A DNA stretch of 64,000 bases from Actinobacteria bacterium UBA959 (GTDB lineage Bacteria; Actinomycetota; Actinomycetes; S36-B12; UBA5976), in NCBI GenBank assembly GCA_002293025.1, contig DBCL01000015.1:1-64000 (forward strand), in the 5' to 3' direction. Of this stretch, positions 48,116-57,298 are shown piece after piece. Each line of letters starts with the position of its first letter. Within the stretch, counting starts at the first letter, position 1. A program made the translations under genes and the position numbers. The notes beneath the pieces were generated by a model, which saw only the letters and a list, made by a program, of their open reading frames with translations, had not been told where the DNA came from and did not search any database.

Positions 48116-49203
48116 GAACATACCTCTTGGATCAAACGAACCATATTTTTGGCAGCATCAATTTTTCGAGTATTCCTGCCTGCAGTTGACATCTGCATCA
48201 ATCGGCTTGAATCTTTAAATATCGGTAAGACAATTTCTGCTAAATTGCTGGCTGTGCACAGGTGATTTGGAACCAAAAGTGCAGCTCCTACTGAGATCAA
48301 GTGTGCAGCGTTTAGTTCTTGTTCTCCATTTCCTATCGGATAAGGCACGAATATTGCTGGCAAGCCAATCGCCGAAAGTTCGGCCACCGTCAATGCGCCA
48401 GCGCGACAAAGCACCAAATCACTCGCAGCATAACCTACTTGCATATTCGACATGTAGCCCATGACTAAATACCTTGAGCCATTGGCATGTGACCTTGACT
48501 GATAGTGAGCTAAGTTGTTTGGACCAACCACATGAATTACGCTGATTTGATTTTCCAATAGCAGATCAGAGAAGCCACTAATAGCCTTGTTAATCTGCTC
48601 AGCTCCTTGTGAACCACCAAAAACCAACAAGACCCGCCCCGAACTTGATAGACCCAACTCATTTCGTGACTTTGATCGCAATTCTTCTCTATTGAGATTT
48701 TTTATTTCACGTTTAATTGGAATCCCCAGAGTTAGGGCTCCCTTAATGCTTCCTGGAACCGTGTCTACTGCTCGAGTAGCAAACCTAGCGAAGATTTTGT
48801 TTGCTATCCCTGGCTTAGCATTTGCTTCATGAACGATAAAGGGAATCCTTAATTGAATTGCAGCTAAATATGCAGGCACAGATACGTACCCACCAAAACC
48901 AACTAACACCTCAACTTTATTTGACTTCAAAATTTCAACCGCTGCCCTCCTGGCAGCCCACAAGCGAAAAGGCAGCTTGATTAGATCTAAGTTCACTTTG
49001 CGAGGCATCGCAAATGTAGCAACTGTCTCTAACCTGAAACCGTTAGCTGGAACTAGCGAATTTTCAAGTCCAGTTTTTGAGCCCAGGAAAACAATTGATT
49101 CAAGATCTGCAACATTAGAGTCCAGCAATTGAAAAGCAACCGAGAGCGCCGGTTCAACGTGACCGGCAGTTCCCCCACCTGCAAGTGCGACTCTCATGGT
49201 CAC
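48112..49203 (-). CDS. murG: UDP-GlcNAc:lipid I N-acetylglucosaminyltransferase
   Basis: Makes lipid II from lipid I at the membrane. 363 residues, GT-B fold. G loops GGGTAGHVEPALSVA near residue 9 and FGGYVS near residue 103; the UDP-GlcNAc site has GGSQGAEQIN near 195 and LCRAGALTVAE near 265. The start is GTG, overlapping the ftsW stop (GTGA); ATG two codons later is an alternative. Confidence 0.96.
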   Translation of the reverse strand: MTMRVALAGGGTAGHVEPALSVAFQLLDSNVADLESIVFLGSKTGLENSLVPANGFRLETVATFAMPRKVNLDLIKLPFRLWAARRAAVEILKSNKVEVLVGFGGYVSVPAYLAAIQLRIPFIVHEANAKPGIANKIFARFATRAVDTVPGSIKGALTLGIPIKREIKNLNREELRSKSRNELGLSSSGRVLLVFGGSQGAEQINKAISGFSDLLLENQISVIHVVGPNNLAHYQSRSHANGSRYLVMGYMSNMQVGYAASDLVLCRAGALTVAELSAIGLPAIFVPYPIGNGEQELNAAHLISVGAALLVPNHLCTASNLAEIVLPIFKDSSRLMQMSTAGRNTRKIDAAKNMVRLIQEVCS

Positions 49204-50378
49204 CTGTTTAGAGTTGCTGAGTTTTTGGCACTAGACATCTCTAAACGTGCGAACGAGATCAACATACCAATGGTTGCTAAAGTAGGAATCAAAGACGAAC
49301 CACCAGCAGAAACTAGAGGTAAAGGCACTCCCATAATTGGAAGAACGCCTAACACCGCACCTATATTTATGAATGCTTGAGATCCAATCCAGCCAAATGC
49401 ACCTGCGGATGCATATCTGATGAAATCTGAATCAGTTCTTCTGGCTAGAACTAAAAGCGAGATACAAAACGCTGTGAATAACAAAAGCACCGTGAATGCG
49501 CCAAGAAGACCTAGCTCTTCTCCAATGATTGCGAATATGAAATCAGTATGCGCCTCAGGAAGTGTGCCCCACTTCTCCTTGGACCCTCCAATGTTTTGAC
49601 CAAATAAACCACCTGAAGCCAAGGCATATTTTGCATGCATCGCCTGATATCCACTGCCTAGTGGATCCAATTCAGGGTTCAGCCACGAAGTTATACGTTG
49701 AACGCGATAAGGCTTCAAGTAAGCAAGCACGGCCACCATCGCAGTTCCTGCTAATGCTGCATAACCAAAATACTTAATTGGAAGATTTGCAGCAAAAAGC
49801 ATTGCTCCTACAGTTAAAGCAATGATAATTACGTTTCCTAAGTCGCCTGCTGCCAAAATTAAGGCCAGCGTTATTGCGGTTCCAATTAATAGTGGCCCAG
49901 TGTGCGCTTTGAAATTATGCTCGTGTTTATTTCGTTTAGATAACAAAGTTGCGCCCCAGATAACCAATGACATTTTGGCAAACTCGCTGGGTTGTATTCG
50001 AAATATTCCACCAAAGTCAATCCAATTGCGCTGACCCCCAACTTCATCTCCAAGGCCAGGAATAAACACAACTAAGAGCAGTCCCAAAACAATTAGCATC
50101 ATTAACGGCGCAAATTGCTGTAATTTTTTTATCGACCAAGTCGAAACTACAACTAATGCAATTGCCCCTAGGCCTGCGTATAAGGCTTGCTTTAAGAAGA
50201 TTTCAAATTCAGAACCATAAGTTAACTTCGATTCGACGTAAGAAGAAGACAAAACCATGATCAGTCCGGTAAAAAGCAAAATCATGGAACTACCTCGAAT
50301 GAGGTGAACCAGCGCCATCGGATGACCAAAAAGACCAGCCGAACCCTTGGGGCGCACGGGGGAATCGTGCATAACCAT
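49200..50378 (-). CDS. ftsW: Septal peptidoglycan glycosyltransferase FtsW
   Basis: SEDS-family lipid II polymerase acting with FtsI. About 392 residues, ten membrane helices. Conserved segments: FIPGLGDEVGGQRNWI near residue 112, QPSEFAKMSLVIW near 130, and AHTDFIFAIIGEELG near 290, with the C-terminal GVPLPLVSAGGSS motif near 355. The start is uncertain among 50384 (TTG), 50378 and 50372 (ATG); none has a strong ribosome site. With gabD divergent upstream, ftsW has lost read-through from murD. Confidence 0.94.
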   Translation of the reverse strand: MVMHDSPVRPKGSAGLFGHPMALVHLIRGSSMILLFTGLIMVLSSSYVESKLTYGSEFEIFLKQALYAGLGAIALVVVSTWSIKKLQQFAPLMMLIVLGLLLVVFIPGLGDEVGGQRNWIDFGGIFRIQPSEFAKMSLVIWGATLLSKRNKHEHNFKAHTGPLLIGTAITLALILAAGDLGNVIIIALTVGAMLFAANLPIKYFGYAALAGTAMVAVLAYLKPYRVQRITSWLNPELDPLGSGYQAMHAKYALASGGLFGQNIGGSKEKWGTLPEAHTDFIFAIIGEELGLLGAFTVLLLFTAFCISLLVLARRTDSDFIRYASAGAFGWIGSQAFINIGAVLGVLPIMGVPLPLVSAGGSSLIPTLATIGMLISFARLEMSSAKNSATLNR

Positions 50379-50459
50379 CTGCAAAGTTTGGCTGGTCCGC
50401 AGTGGCTATCCCTGCAAGCCGCAGTGCGTGTCGCCAACCTGGGGTGGCAAGATTCACTC

Positions 50460-51965
50460 ATGACCACTACTCCAGTCCTTCCAAGAACCGCAGATCCATT
50501 CGATCGAGCTTCCGCTGCTGCTGTAATCGCCAAAACTCCCACACAAGCCCTCTTGGCAGGAGTTTGGAGCAAGACATCCGGCGAACCCATAAATGTCACT
50601 GATCCAGCCAACGGCGAGGTATTGACAACTATTGGCAATGCGACATCGGCTGACCTGCTTGCAGTTTTGGATACAGCGTCTGCTGCTCAGCGCGCTTGGG
50701 CAAAAAGACCATCCAGGGAACGCGCCGAAATATTACGAAGATCTTTTGATCTCATGATCGAGCGCTGTGACGAAATAGCGTTGATTATGACCTTGGAAAG
50801 CGGAAAAACAATAGCTGAGGCTCGGGGTGAAGTTACATATGCAGCTGAGTTCTTGCGGTGGTTCTCTGAAGAAACAGTTCGAATTGGTGGTGAATTCCGA
50901 ACAGCTCCATCTGGTGTGCATCGCATCTTAACCATAAAACAACCTATTGGAATTGCATATTTGATCACTCCTTGGAACTTTCCAGCTGCCATGATGACTC
51001 GAAAGATTGGTCCGGCCCTAGCAGCTGGAAACGCTGTTGTTGTTAAACCAGCTACTGAAACTCCACTAACTGCTTATGCAATAGCACAGATCTTTTTGGA
51101 TGCGGGCGTTGAGCCAGGTGTATTGACAGTTTTGACGACCAAAGATCCAAGCTCGATTACTGAAGCAGCATTTTCGCATCCAGCTGTAAGAAAACTTTCA
51201 TTCACAGGCAGTACCCAAGTCGGTCGAATGCTTCTCGAAAAAGCTGCTGGTCGCATTTTGCGAACTTCTATGGAGTTGGGTGGCAATGCGCCATTTATTG
51301 TAATGGAAGATGCAAACCTTGAAAAAGCAATTGAAGGTGCCATGATTGCCAAGATGCGCAATTGTGGCCAAGCCTGTACAGCAGCCAATAGATTTATCGT
51401 GCACACCAAAGTTCATGACCAATTTGTGAACATGCTTAGCAAGGAAATGGGAGCGCTAAAACTTGGACATGGAACAGATCCAAGCACAACTTTGGCACCA
51501 TTGGTTTCTAGAAAAGCACACGATCAAGTTTCTAACTTAGTTGATATAGCCGTAAAAAATGGCGGACAGATTGCACTGGGAGCTACAGGCACCGATGGAC
51601 CTGGAGCCTTTTATGCCGCAACTGTTTTAGCTGATGTTCCCGTAGATTCCCCCCTACTGGCTGAAGAGATATTTGGACCAGTAGCACCAGTTGTCCGAGT
51701 GCATTCAGATGAAGAAGCAGTTGCTGTGGCTAATGACACTCAGTATGGGCTTGTTTCCTATGTCTACACCGAAAACCTAGCCCGAGGCCTAAAACTTTCA
51801 GAACAAATCGAGTCTGGGATGGTTGGAATCAATCGCGGATTAGTTAGCGATCCAGCCGCACCATTTGGTGGTGTGAAGGAATCTGGTTTAGGACGAGAGG
51901 GTGGCTTTGAAGGTATTGAAGAGTTCTTGGAAACAAAATACATCTCAGTTCCTAATTGGAACTAA
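50460..51965 (+). CDS. gabD: Succinate-semialdehyde dehydrogenase (NADP-type aldehyde dehydrogenase)
   Basis: 501 residues, aldehyde dehydrogenase superfamily. TPWNFPAAMMTRKIGPALAAGN near residue 165, catalytic glutamate in MELGGNAPFIV near 268 and catalytic cysteine in NCGQACTAANRF near 302 are all intact, as is FGPVAPV near 400. The pattern best fits GabD, which oxidises succinate semialdehyde to succinate; other aldehydes are possible. It is inserted on the opposite strand between ftsW and murD. A CAAGAT hexamer six bases before the ATG and no ribosome site suggest a leaderless mRNA. Its stop overlaps murD's (CTAA). Confidence 0.92.
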   Translation: MTTTPVLPRTADPFDRASAAAVIAKTPTQALLAGVWSKTSGEPINVTDPANGEVLTTIGNATSADLLAVLDTASAAQRAWAKRPSRERAEILRRSFDLMIERCDEIALIMTLESGKTIAEARGEVTYAAEFLRWFSEETVRIGGEFRTAPSGVHRILTIKQPIGIAYLITPWNFPAAMMTRKIGPALAAGNAVVVKPATETPLTAYAIAQIFLDAGVEPGVLTVLTTKDPSSITEAAFSHPAVRKLSFTGSTQVGRMLLEKAAGRILRTSMELGGNAPFIVMEDANLEKAIEGAMIAKMRNCGQACTAANRFIVHTKVHDQFVNMLSKEMGALKLGHGTDPSTTLAPLVSRKAHDQVSNLVDIAVKNGGQIALGATGTDGPGAFYAATVLADVPVDSPLLAEEIFGPVAPVVRVHSDEEAVAVANDTQYGLVSYVYTENLARGLKLSEQIESGMVGINRGLVSDPAAPFGGVKESGLGREGGFEGIEEFLETKYISVPNWN

Positions 51966-53395
51966 ACCAACTTCTTTACCCATTCACTAAAACTATCGCC
52001 TCGATGTCCATAGTCTTTGAACATATCCCAGGATGCACAACCTGGGGCTAGTAAAACTACATCGCCATTACTTGCATAACTAACCGCTGCTTCAACGGCG
52101 ATGCGCATTGCTTCTTCAGGATTTGTCTCGATTATTTCTGTGATTGGCAAGACTGAGTTCATTCCTTTGAGGGAATCTATGATCATACGTCGATCTTGAC
52201 CCATAACGATCGCTGCTTTGATTCTCGATGATGTTTGCTTAACAAACTCTGCTAAATCTTGACCCTTTGCATCTCCTCCCCCAATCCAAATAACTGATTC
52301 ATAACTCAAAAGAGATTGGCTAGCCGCATGAGCGTTGGTCGCCTTAGAATCATCTATGTACTTGATTCCCTCTTTTTCTAAAACTAAAGAGATCCGATGC
52401 TTTGCTGGCACAAAATTGCGCAAGCCATCTCTAACTGCAGCACCAGGAACCCCAAAAGCGCGAGCCAAAGCGGTTGCTGCCAGAGCATTGCTCAAATTAT
52501 GCCGAGCAAAAGGTTGAACATCATTAGTATTTGCTAATTCTTGAGCGTTGGTACCACGTTCCACAATGAAGGCGCGATCAACTATCAAATCATCTACCAC
52601 ACCAACCATCGATCTTCCTGGAATATTTAAGGTGAATCCGATTGCTCGGCAACCTTCCACAACATCAGCACCTTCAACCATTAACCGAGTCTCTTCATCT
52701 TGATCATTGTAGATGGCAGCTACAACAGTTCTTTCATAAATTTTCGCTTTCAAAGCTTTGTATTCCTCAAAATTTCCAACATGATCCAGGTGGTCTTCCG
52801 CAACATTTAGAACAACTGATGCCAGGGGTGAGATTGAATACACAAATGGTAACTGCTGAACACCAACTTCGACTACAAAAACATCATGAACTTCTTCGTC
52901 CATCACTGCATCAACTGCTGCGAAACCTATGTTCCCTATTGCTTTTGCTTTAAGACCGGCAGCTTTCAGAATTGCCTCGGTCATCAAGGTAGTGGTGGTT
53001 TTACCATTTGTGCCAGTTATGAGGAGCCAGGGAACCAATGGATCCCTCAAGCGCCAAGCTAGTTCTAATTCTCCCCAAATTGAAATTCCCTTAGCTTTAG
53101 CCTCTGCTAACCAAGGGTGATTTGGTGGCACTCCAGGGGAAGTAACAACTAAATCTGCCTCAGCAAAATTAGTTGTATTGAGCCTAACTTCCGCACCTAA
53201 GGTCTCTAGAATTTGAGCGCGTTCTTGCGCACTCTTGGATGAACTTTGGTCTAGCACTAATACTTTGCACTGCATTCTCAATAGTGCATCTGCACAAGCA
53301 AACCCTGCCGTACCAATTCCTAAAACCACAACCTTCAAATCTTTCCAAGAGCTATTTCGATCTAAATTGGCTAACTCAATCACTGAGTTACCCAT
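51962..53395 (-). CDS. murD: UDP-N-acetylmuramoylalanine-D-glutamate ligase
   Basis: Adds D-glutamate to UDP-MurNAc-Ala. About 477 residues. N-terminal KVVVLGIGTAGFACA, ATP loop ITGTNGKTTTTLM near residue 118, and C-terminal IDDSKATNAHA near residue 340 and LAPGCASWDMFKDYGHRG near 450. ATG 53395 gives a 16-base overlap with mraY; an in-frame GTG at 53383 would give the four-base GTGA overlap common in this operon and may be the true start. Confidence 0.95.
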   Translation of the reverse strand: MGNSVIELANLDRNSSWKDLKVVVLGIGTAGFACADALLRMQCKVLVLDQSSSKSAQERAQILETLGAEVRLNTTNFAEADLVVTSPGVPPNHPWLAEAKAKGISIWGELELAWRLRDPLVPWLLITGTNGKTTTTLMTEAILKAAGLKAKAIGNIGFAAVDAVMDEEVHDVFVVEVGVQQLPFVYSISPLASVVLNVAEDHLDHVGNFEEYKALKAKIYERTVVAAIYNDQDEETRLMVEGADVVEGCRAIGFTLNIPGRSMVGVVDDLIVDRAFIVERGTNAQELANTNDVQPFARHNLSNALAATALARAFGVPGAAVRDGLRNFVPAKHRISLVLEKEGIKYIDDSKATNAHAASQSLLSYESVIWIGGGDAKGQDLAEFVKQTSSRIKAAIVMGQDRRMIIDSLKGMNSVLPITEIIETNPEEAMRIAVEAAVSYASNGDVVLLAPGCASWDMFKDYGHRGDSFSEWVKKLV

Positions 53396-54447
53396 TCGGC
53401 ATAAAACAGAGCCAATCCCGCACCTACAAACAGCCCTTGCAAAATCCAAAAACGAACCACAATTTGTTGCTCTGGCCAACCCTTTAACTCAAAGTGGTGA
53501 TGAATTGGGCTCATTAAAAATATGCGCTTCTTTCTAGTCTTGAAAGAGATTACTTGCAACACAACCGATCCGGTGGTCATCACAAACAACCCACCAAAGA
53601 AGAATAGGAGCAATTGAGTGTGCGTGAATATGGCTAACGCCACTATTGCGCCACCAATAGCCAAAGATCCTGTATCACCCATGATGATTGCGGCTGGACT
53701 GGTGTTAAACCAAAGGAATCCAAATACAGCAGCAGCAAAAGCAGCTGCCAGAATTGATAAATCAAGTGGGTCGCGGACCTCGTAACAATTTGCAAACTGC
53801 TCACGCGCACAACTTTGTCCAAACTGCCACACTGTGAGCAAGGTGTAAGCAGCAAACGTAATGACTGCAGCTCCTGCTGCAAGCCCATCAAGCCCATCAG
53901 TGATATTTACCGCATTAGTCGATGCCGTGATCATTAACCATAAAAAGAGAACCATTACAAATAATGGCAAAACTAGAGAGGTTTCACGAACAAATGAAAT
54001 TGCCTGCGATGCAGGAGTTAATCCACGTTCATCAACAAATTGAAATGCTAAAACGGCAAAAGTTAAAGCGATGAGCGTCTGCCAGATTAATTTAGTTCTA
54101 GCTTTCACTCCACCACTTCGTTGCTTAAATACTTTCGTGTAGTCATCGACAAAGCCAACGGCTGCCAATGAGAACGAGAGGAAAATTACTAGTAAGCCTG
54201 ATGCAGTTGGCGGTGTCCATAATGTTAAGTGCGCACTCGAGTAACCAAGTGCAACAGCAAGAACAATTGCGATGCCTCCCATCGAAGGAGTGCCGCGTTT
54301 ATGATCATGGTCTGGATAAGAAATTCCGTTGGCTGACTGCCTGATTGCCTGAGCCAACCCTCTGGCACGTAAAAACTTAATGAAAATTGGAGTAAAGGTC
54401 ATGGAAACAAGTAGCGCAACAGCTGCGGAAATAACGACTAAGCGCAT
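53380..54447 (-). CDS. mraY: Phospho-N-acetylmuramoyl-pentapeptide transferase
   Basis: Makes lipid I on undecaprenyl phosphate. 355 residues, about ten membrane helices. Catalytic aspartates: DDYTK near residue 100 and NAVNITDGLDGLA near 180; the C-terminal HHHFELKGWPEQQIV carries the conserved histidine cluster. The N-terminal segment KRGTPSMGGI near residue 52 is typical. Separated from murF by two bases. Confidence 0.97.
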   Translation of the reverse strand: MRLVVISAAVALLVSMTFTPIFIKFLRARGLAQAIRQSANGISYPDHDHKRGTPSMGGIAIVLAVALGYSSAHLTLWTPPTASGLLVIFLSFSLAAVGFVDDYTKVFKQRSGGVKARTKLIWQTLIALTFAVLAFQFVDERGLTPASQAISFVRETSLVLPLFVMVLFLWLMITASTNAVNITDGLDGLAAGAAVITFAAYTLLTVWQFGQSCAREQFANCYEVRDPLDLSILAAAFAAAVFGFLWFNTSPAAIIMGDTGSLAIGGAIVALAIFTHTQLLLFFFGGLFVMTTGSVVLQVISFKTRKKRIFLMSPIHHHFELKGWPEQQIVVRFWILQGLFVGAGLALFYAEWVTQ

Positions 54448-54449
54448 AC

Positions 54450-55841
54450 TTACTCTCCCCCAGCCTGATCTTGTGCAGCCAGTAACGCTGCAATGTGATC
54501 AAATCCTGCTGCACGGGAGGCCTTTACTAGGACAACATCTCGACTTTTAAGTTCGTGTCGAAGTATTTGAAGGGCTTCTTCTTGAGTCGAAACCCAGGTT
54601 GCAATCGTTGGATTCATCCCATGTTCAATTGCTGACTCAACACTAACTTTGAGTCCTGCCCCCACCCCAATAAACCTAGATATGTTCAATTCGGCGATGG
54701 CCCTGCCTAATTTTTGATGTTCAAGCACTGAAATATCTCCTAATTCGGCCATCTCTCCAAGAACAGCAAATGATCTAGAAGATTCAGCAAGATGCTTCAA
54801 TGTTTCAAGTGCTGCCAGCATGCTCTCTGGATTTGCATTATAGGAATCGTTAAGTACTGTCACATCTCGTTGACTGACAAAAACCTGCATTCGAAGTGGG
54901 CTTCGCGGATGAGCACTTTCCAATCTAGCCTCTAATGTGTCTACTGGGATTCCTGCCGCCAATGCCATACCTATAGCAATTGCAGCGTTCATAGCCTGGT
55001 GCTCACCCACAAGATTCAGCTTTGCTCGCAATCGTCCCAATGGAGTCTCTACTGAGATAGTTGGGTGCGCTTTCTGATCCAAAACCACTTCGGTGAGCCT
55101 TATCTCGGCTTCTGAGGAATACCCGGCTAAAACAACTCTCGCTAATGTAGTTTCACTCAATTTTCTGGTTGGCACTTCATCAGCATTCAAAACTGCAATT
55201 GCTGTACTTGGCAAGTTTGCAATAATTTCACCCTTAGTTTCAGCAATCAATTCGAGGGATCCAAACTCTCCAATGTGGGCAGAGCCAATAGTGGTAATTC
55301 CCGCAATTGTTGGTTGAGCAATCTCGCAAAGTTGTGCAATATTGCCTTTATGTCGTGCTCCCATTTCTAAGATAACGGCAGCTGTGTCTCTGTTGGCTGC
55401 AAATAATGTACTTGGCAACCCCAATTCATTATTTCTAGATCCTGCGGGAGCAACTAAATCTCCAAGGGGCTGAAGTAAGTCGATCAGTAAATCTTTTGTG
55501 CTGGTCTTGCCGCTAGAGCCCGTGATTGCTAGGACTGGGCAATTTATTCGCTTACGGTTTTCTTGTGCAAGTAATGTGATTGCTGAAATCACGTCGGCAA
55601 CGACTACACATGGGTGACTTACAGGTCGACTCGCTAGAACGAGACGGGCTCCTCTGGAAACAGCATCTCCAGCAAATAAATGTCCATCAGTTTTAGTGCC
55701 TTCAATTGCCAGGAAGAGGCTTCCTTCTTGAGCTTCACGTGAGTCATAGATAGCTGTTGTTAAAACTTCATCAAGTTGTGTGATGTGATGAGCGGTCCCA
55801 CCAGTTATGTTCAAAACATCTCTCGTGGTTAATGTACTCAT
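54450..55841 (-). CDS. murF: UDP-MurNAc-tripeptide D-alanyl-D-alanine ligase
   Basis: Adds D-Ala-D-Ala to complete the pentapeptide. 463 residues. ATP loop ITGSSGKTSTKDL near residue 108, EMGARHKGNI near 160, and NDSYNANPESM near 330, which is the MurF C-terminal signature. Start overlaps the murE stop by four bases. Confidence 0.96.
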   Translation of the reverse strand: MSTLTTRDVLNITGGTAHHITQLDEVLTTAIYDSREAQEGSLFLAIEGTKTDGHLFAGDAVSRGARLVLASRPVSHPCVVVADVISAITLLAQENRKRINCPVLAITGSSGKTSTKDLLIDLLQPLGDLVAPAGSRNNELGLPSTLFAANRDTAAVILEMGARHKGNIAQLCEIAQPTIAGITTIGSAHIGEFGSLELIAETKGEIIANLPSTAIAVLNADEVPTRKLSETTLARVVLAGYSSEAEIRLTEVVLDQKAHPTISVETPLGRLRAKLNLVGEHQAMNAAIAIGMALAAGIPVDTLEARLESAHPRSPLRMQVFVSQRDVTVLNDSYNANPESMLAALETLKHLAESSRSFAVLGEMAELGDISVLEHQKLGRAIAELNISRFIGVGAGLKVSVESAIEHGMNPTIATWVSTQEEALQILRHELKSRDVVLVKASRAAGFDHIAALLAAQDQAGGE

Positions 55842-57298
55842 GATAATCCACGTTCTGCAAGAGCTCTTTCCAATTCTAAAGAATCATCAAACGGCTTAAC
55901 CACATCACCTATTTGCTGACCCATTTCATGTCCCTTTCCTAAAACCAAAACACAATCTGTTGGACTAGAGACCAAAGATGCTGCATATTCAATTGCAGCG
56001 CGCCGGTCAGAAATTTCATCATAATGGCCACCAGCAGAGGAAATTCCTGCGATAACCATAGATCGAATCTGATCTGGATTCTCATTGCGCGGGTTGTCAT
56101 CAGTTACCACAACTAAATCAGCAATCGCAGCAGCAGCACCCATGAGCGGTCGCTTGTCTTGATCGCGATTACCGCCTGCACCAATCACTACGATTAATTT
56201 TCCTGGGGTATTTTTGCGAACCTCGGATACAACTTTTGCCACAGCATCTGGGCTGTGGGCATAATCCACAATTGCATTTAACCCATTTACTGAAATTTGC
56301 TGCATTCGGCCCGGGACTCGCACCGCAGCTAAAGATTTAATCTGGTTATCGGAAACCTCTGCAATTTGATCTGCCATAGCTATTGCAATCAGCGCATTAC
56401 TGACATTAAAACTGCCACCAACGCTAAGTGTTAGGGAGATTCCTAAGGGTTGAACAGTGCACTGAATGCTGTTATTTGTGACTTCTAGTCCAGTTACATA
56501 CCAGGTCCCAGCTGAGTTCTCAGCAGAAACTGTTGAGACAACTAAACCATTTTCCTCTGCAAGATCAGCCATAGCCTTACCTTGGTTGCTATCCACACAA
56601 ACCACGGCATACTTACTGAAATTCTTTTGAAATAGCCTTGATTTTGCTTCATGATAATTCTCAAAAGTTCCATGAAAATCTAGGTGATCAGTTGTCAGAT
56701 TTGTGAAACCAACTGACTGGAATTGAAGTCCAGTAACTCTCTCTAAGACAAGAGCATGGCTCGAAACTTCCATAACCACATCCCGAATTCCTTCATCTCT
56801 CAAATTAACGAACAGACGATAAAGGTCATCGATTTCGGGCGTGGTGCGACTTAGTTCTTCTCGGTGATTGGCATAAACCACGCCGGTGGTACCAATCGCC
56901 ACTGCTGGCTGAGGTAAAAGGGCCCTCAAGAAATGGGACGTGGTGGTTTTTCCATTAGTTCCAGTAATTCCATAGAGGTGCAAGTCTTTGATTTTTGGGC
57001 CATAAATAGCAGATGCAATTTCAGCTAGAGCCCTTCTTGGATTTTCAACTACAAGAATTGGCAAACTTGTGTTTGCTAATTCTGCACCTCGCGAATCAGT
57101 AACAATTGCATTTGCACCATTGGCAACTGCTGAATCTATGAACTTGGCACCATGCAATTTCTCACCTGCAATTGCAACGAAAATTGATCCCTGAGTTACA
57201 TCATTAGAGTTGTGATAGACGTTTGAAATTTCAAGATGAATGTTTAGGTCATGCCCAAGTAACACAGCAATGTCGGACAGCGTCACTGACGCACTCAT
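55838..57298 (-). CDS. murE: UDP-MurNAc-Ala-Glu:meso-diaminopimelate ligase
   Basis: Adds the third residue to the stem peptide. 486 residues from the ATG at 57298, which overlaps the ftsI stop by one base; longer in-frame extensions lie within ftsI and are not MurE-like. ATP loop GITGTNGKTTTSHF near residue 110, and substrate-selecting DNPRNENP near residue 410. The DNPR form marks meso-diaminopimelate specificity rather than lysine, so the wall should be A1-gamma or related DAP type. Confidence 0.96.
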   Translation of the reverse strand: MSASVTLSDIAVLLGHDLNIHLEISNVYHNSNDVTQGSIFVAIAGEKLHGAKFIDSAVANGANAIVTDSRGAELANTSLPILVVENPRRALAEIASAIYGPKIKDLHLYGITGTNGKTTTSHFLRALLPQPAVAIGTTGVVYANHREELSRTTPEIDDLYRLFVNLRDEGIRDVVMEVSSHALVLERVTGLQFQSVGFTNLTTDHLDFHGTFENYHEAKSRLFQKNFSKYAVVCVDSNQGKAMADLAEENGLVVSTVSAENSAGTWYVTGLEVTNNSIQCTVQPLGISLTLSVGGSFNVSNALIAIAMADQIAEVSDNQIKSLAAVRVPGRMQQISVNGLNAIVDYAHSPDAVAKVVSEVRKNTPGKLIVVIGAGGNRDQDKRPLMGAAAAIADLVVVTDDNPRNENPDQIRSMVIAGISSAGGHYDEISDRRAAIEYAASLVSSPTDCVLVLGKGHEMGQQIGDVVKPFDDSLELERALAERGLS

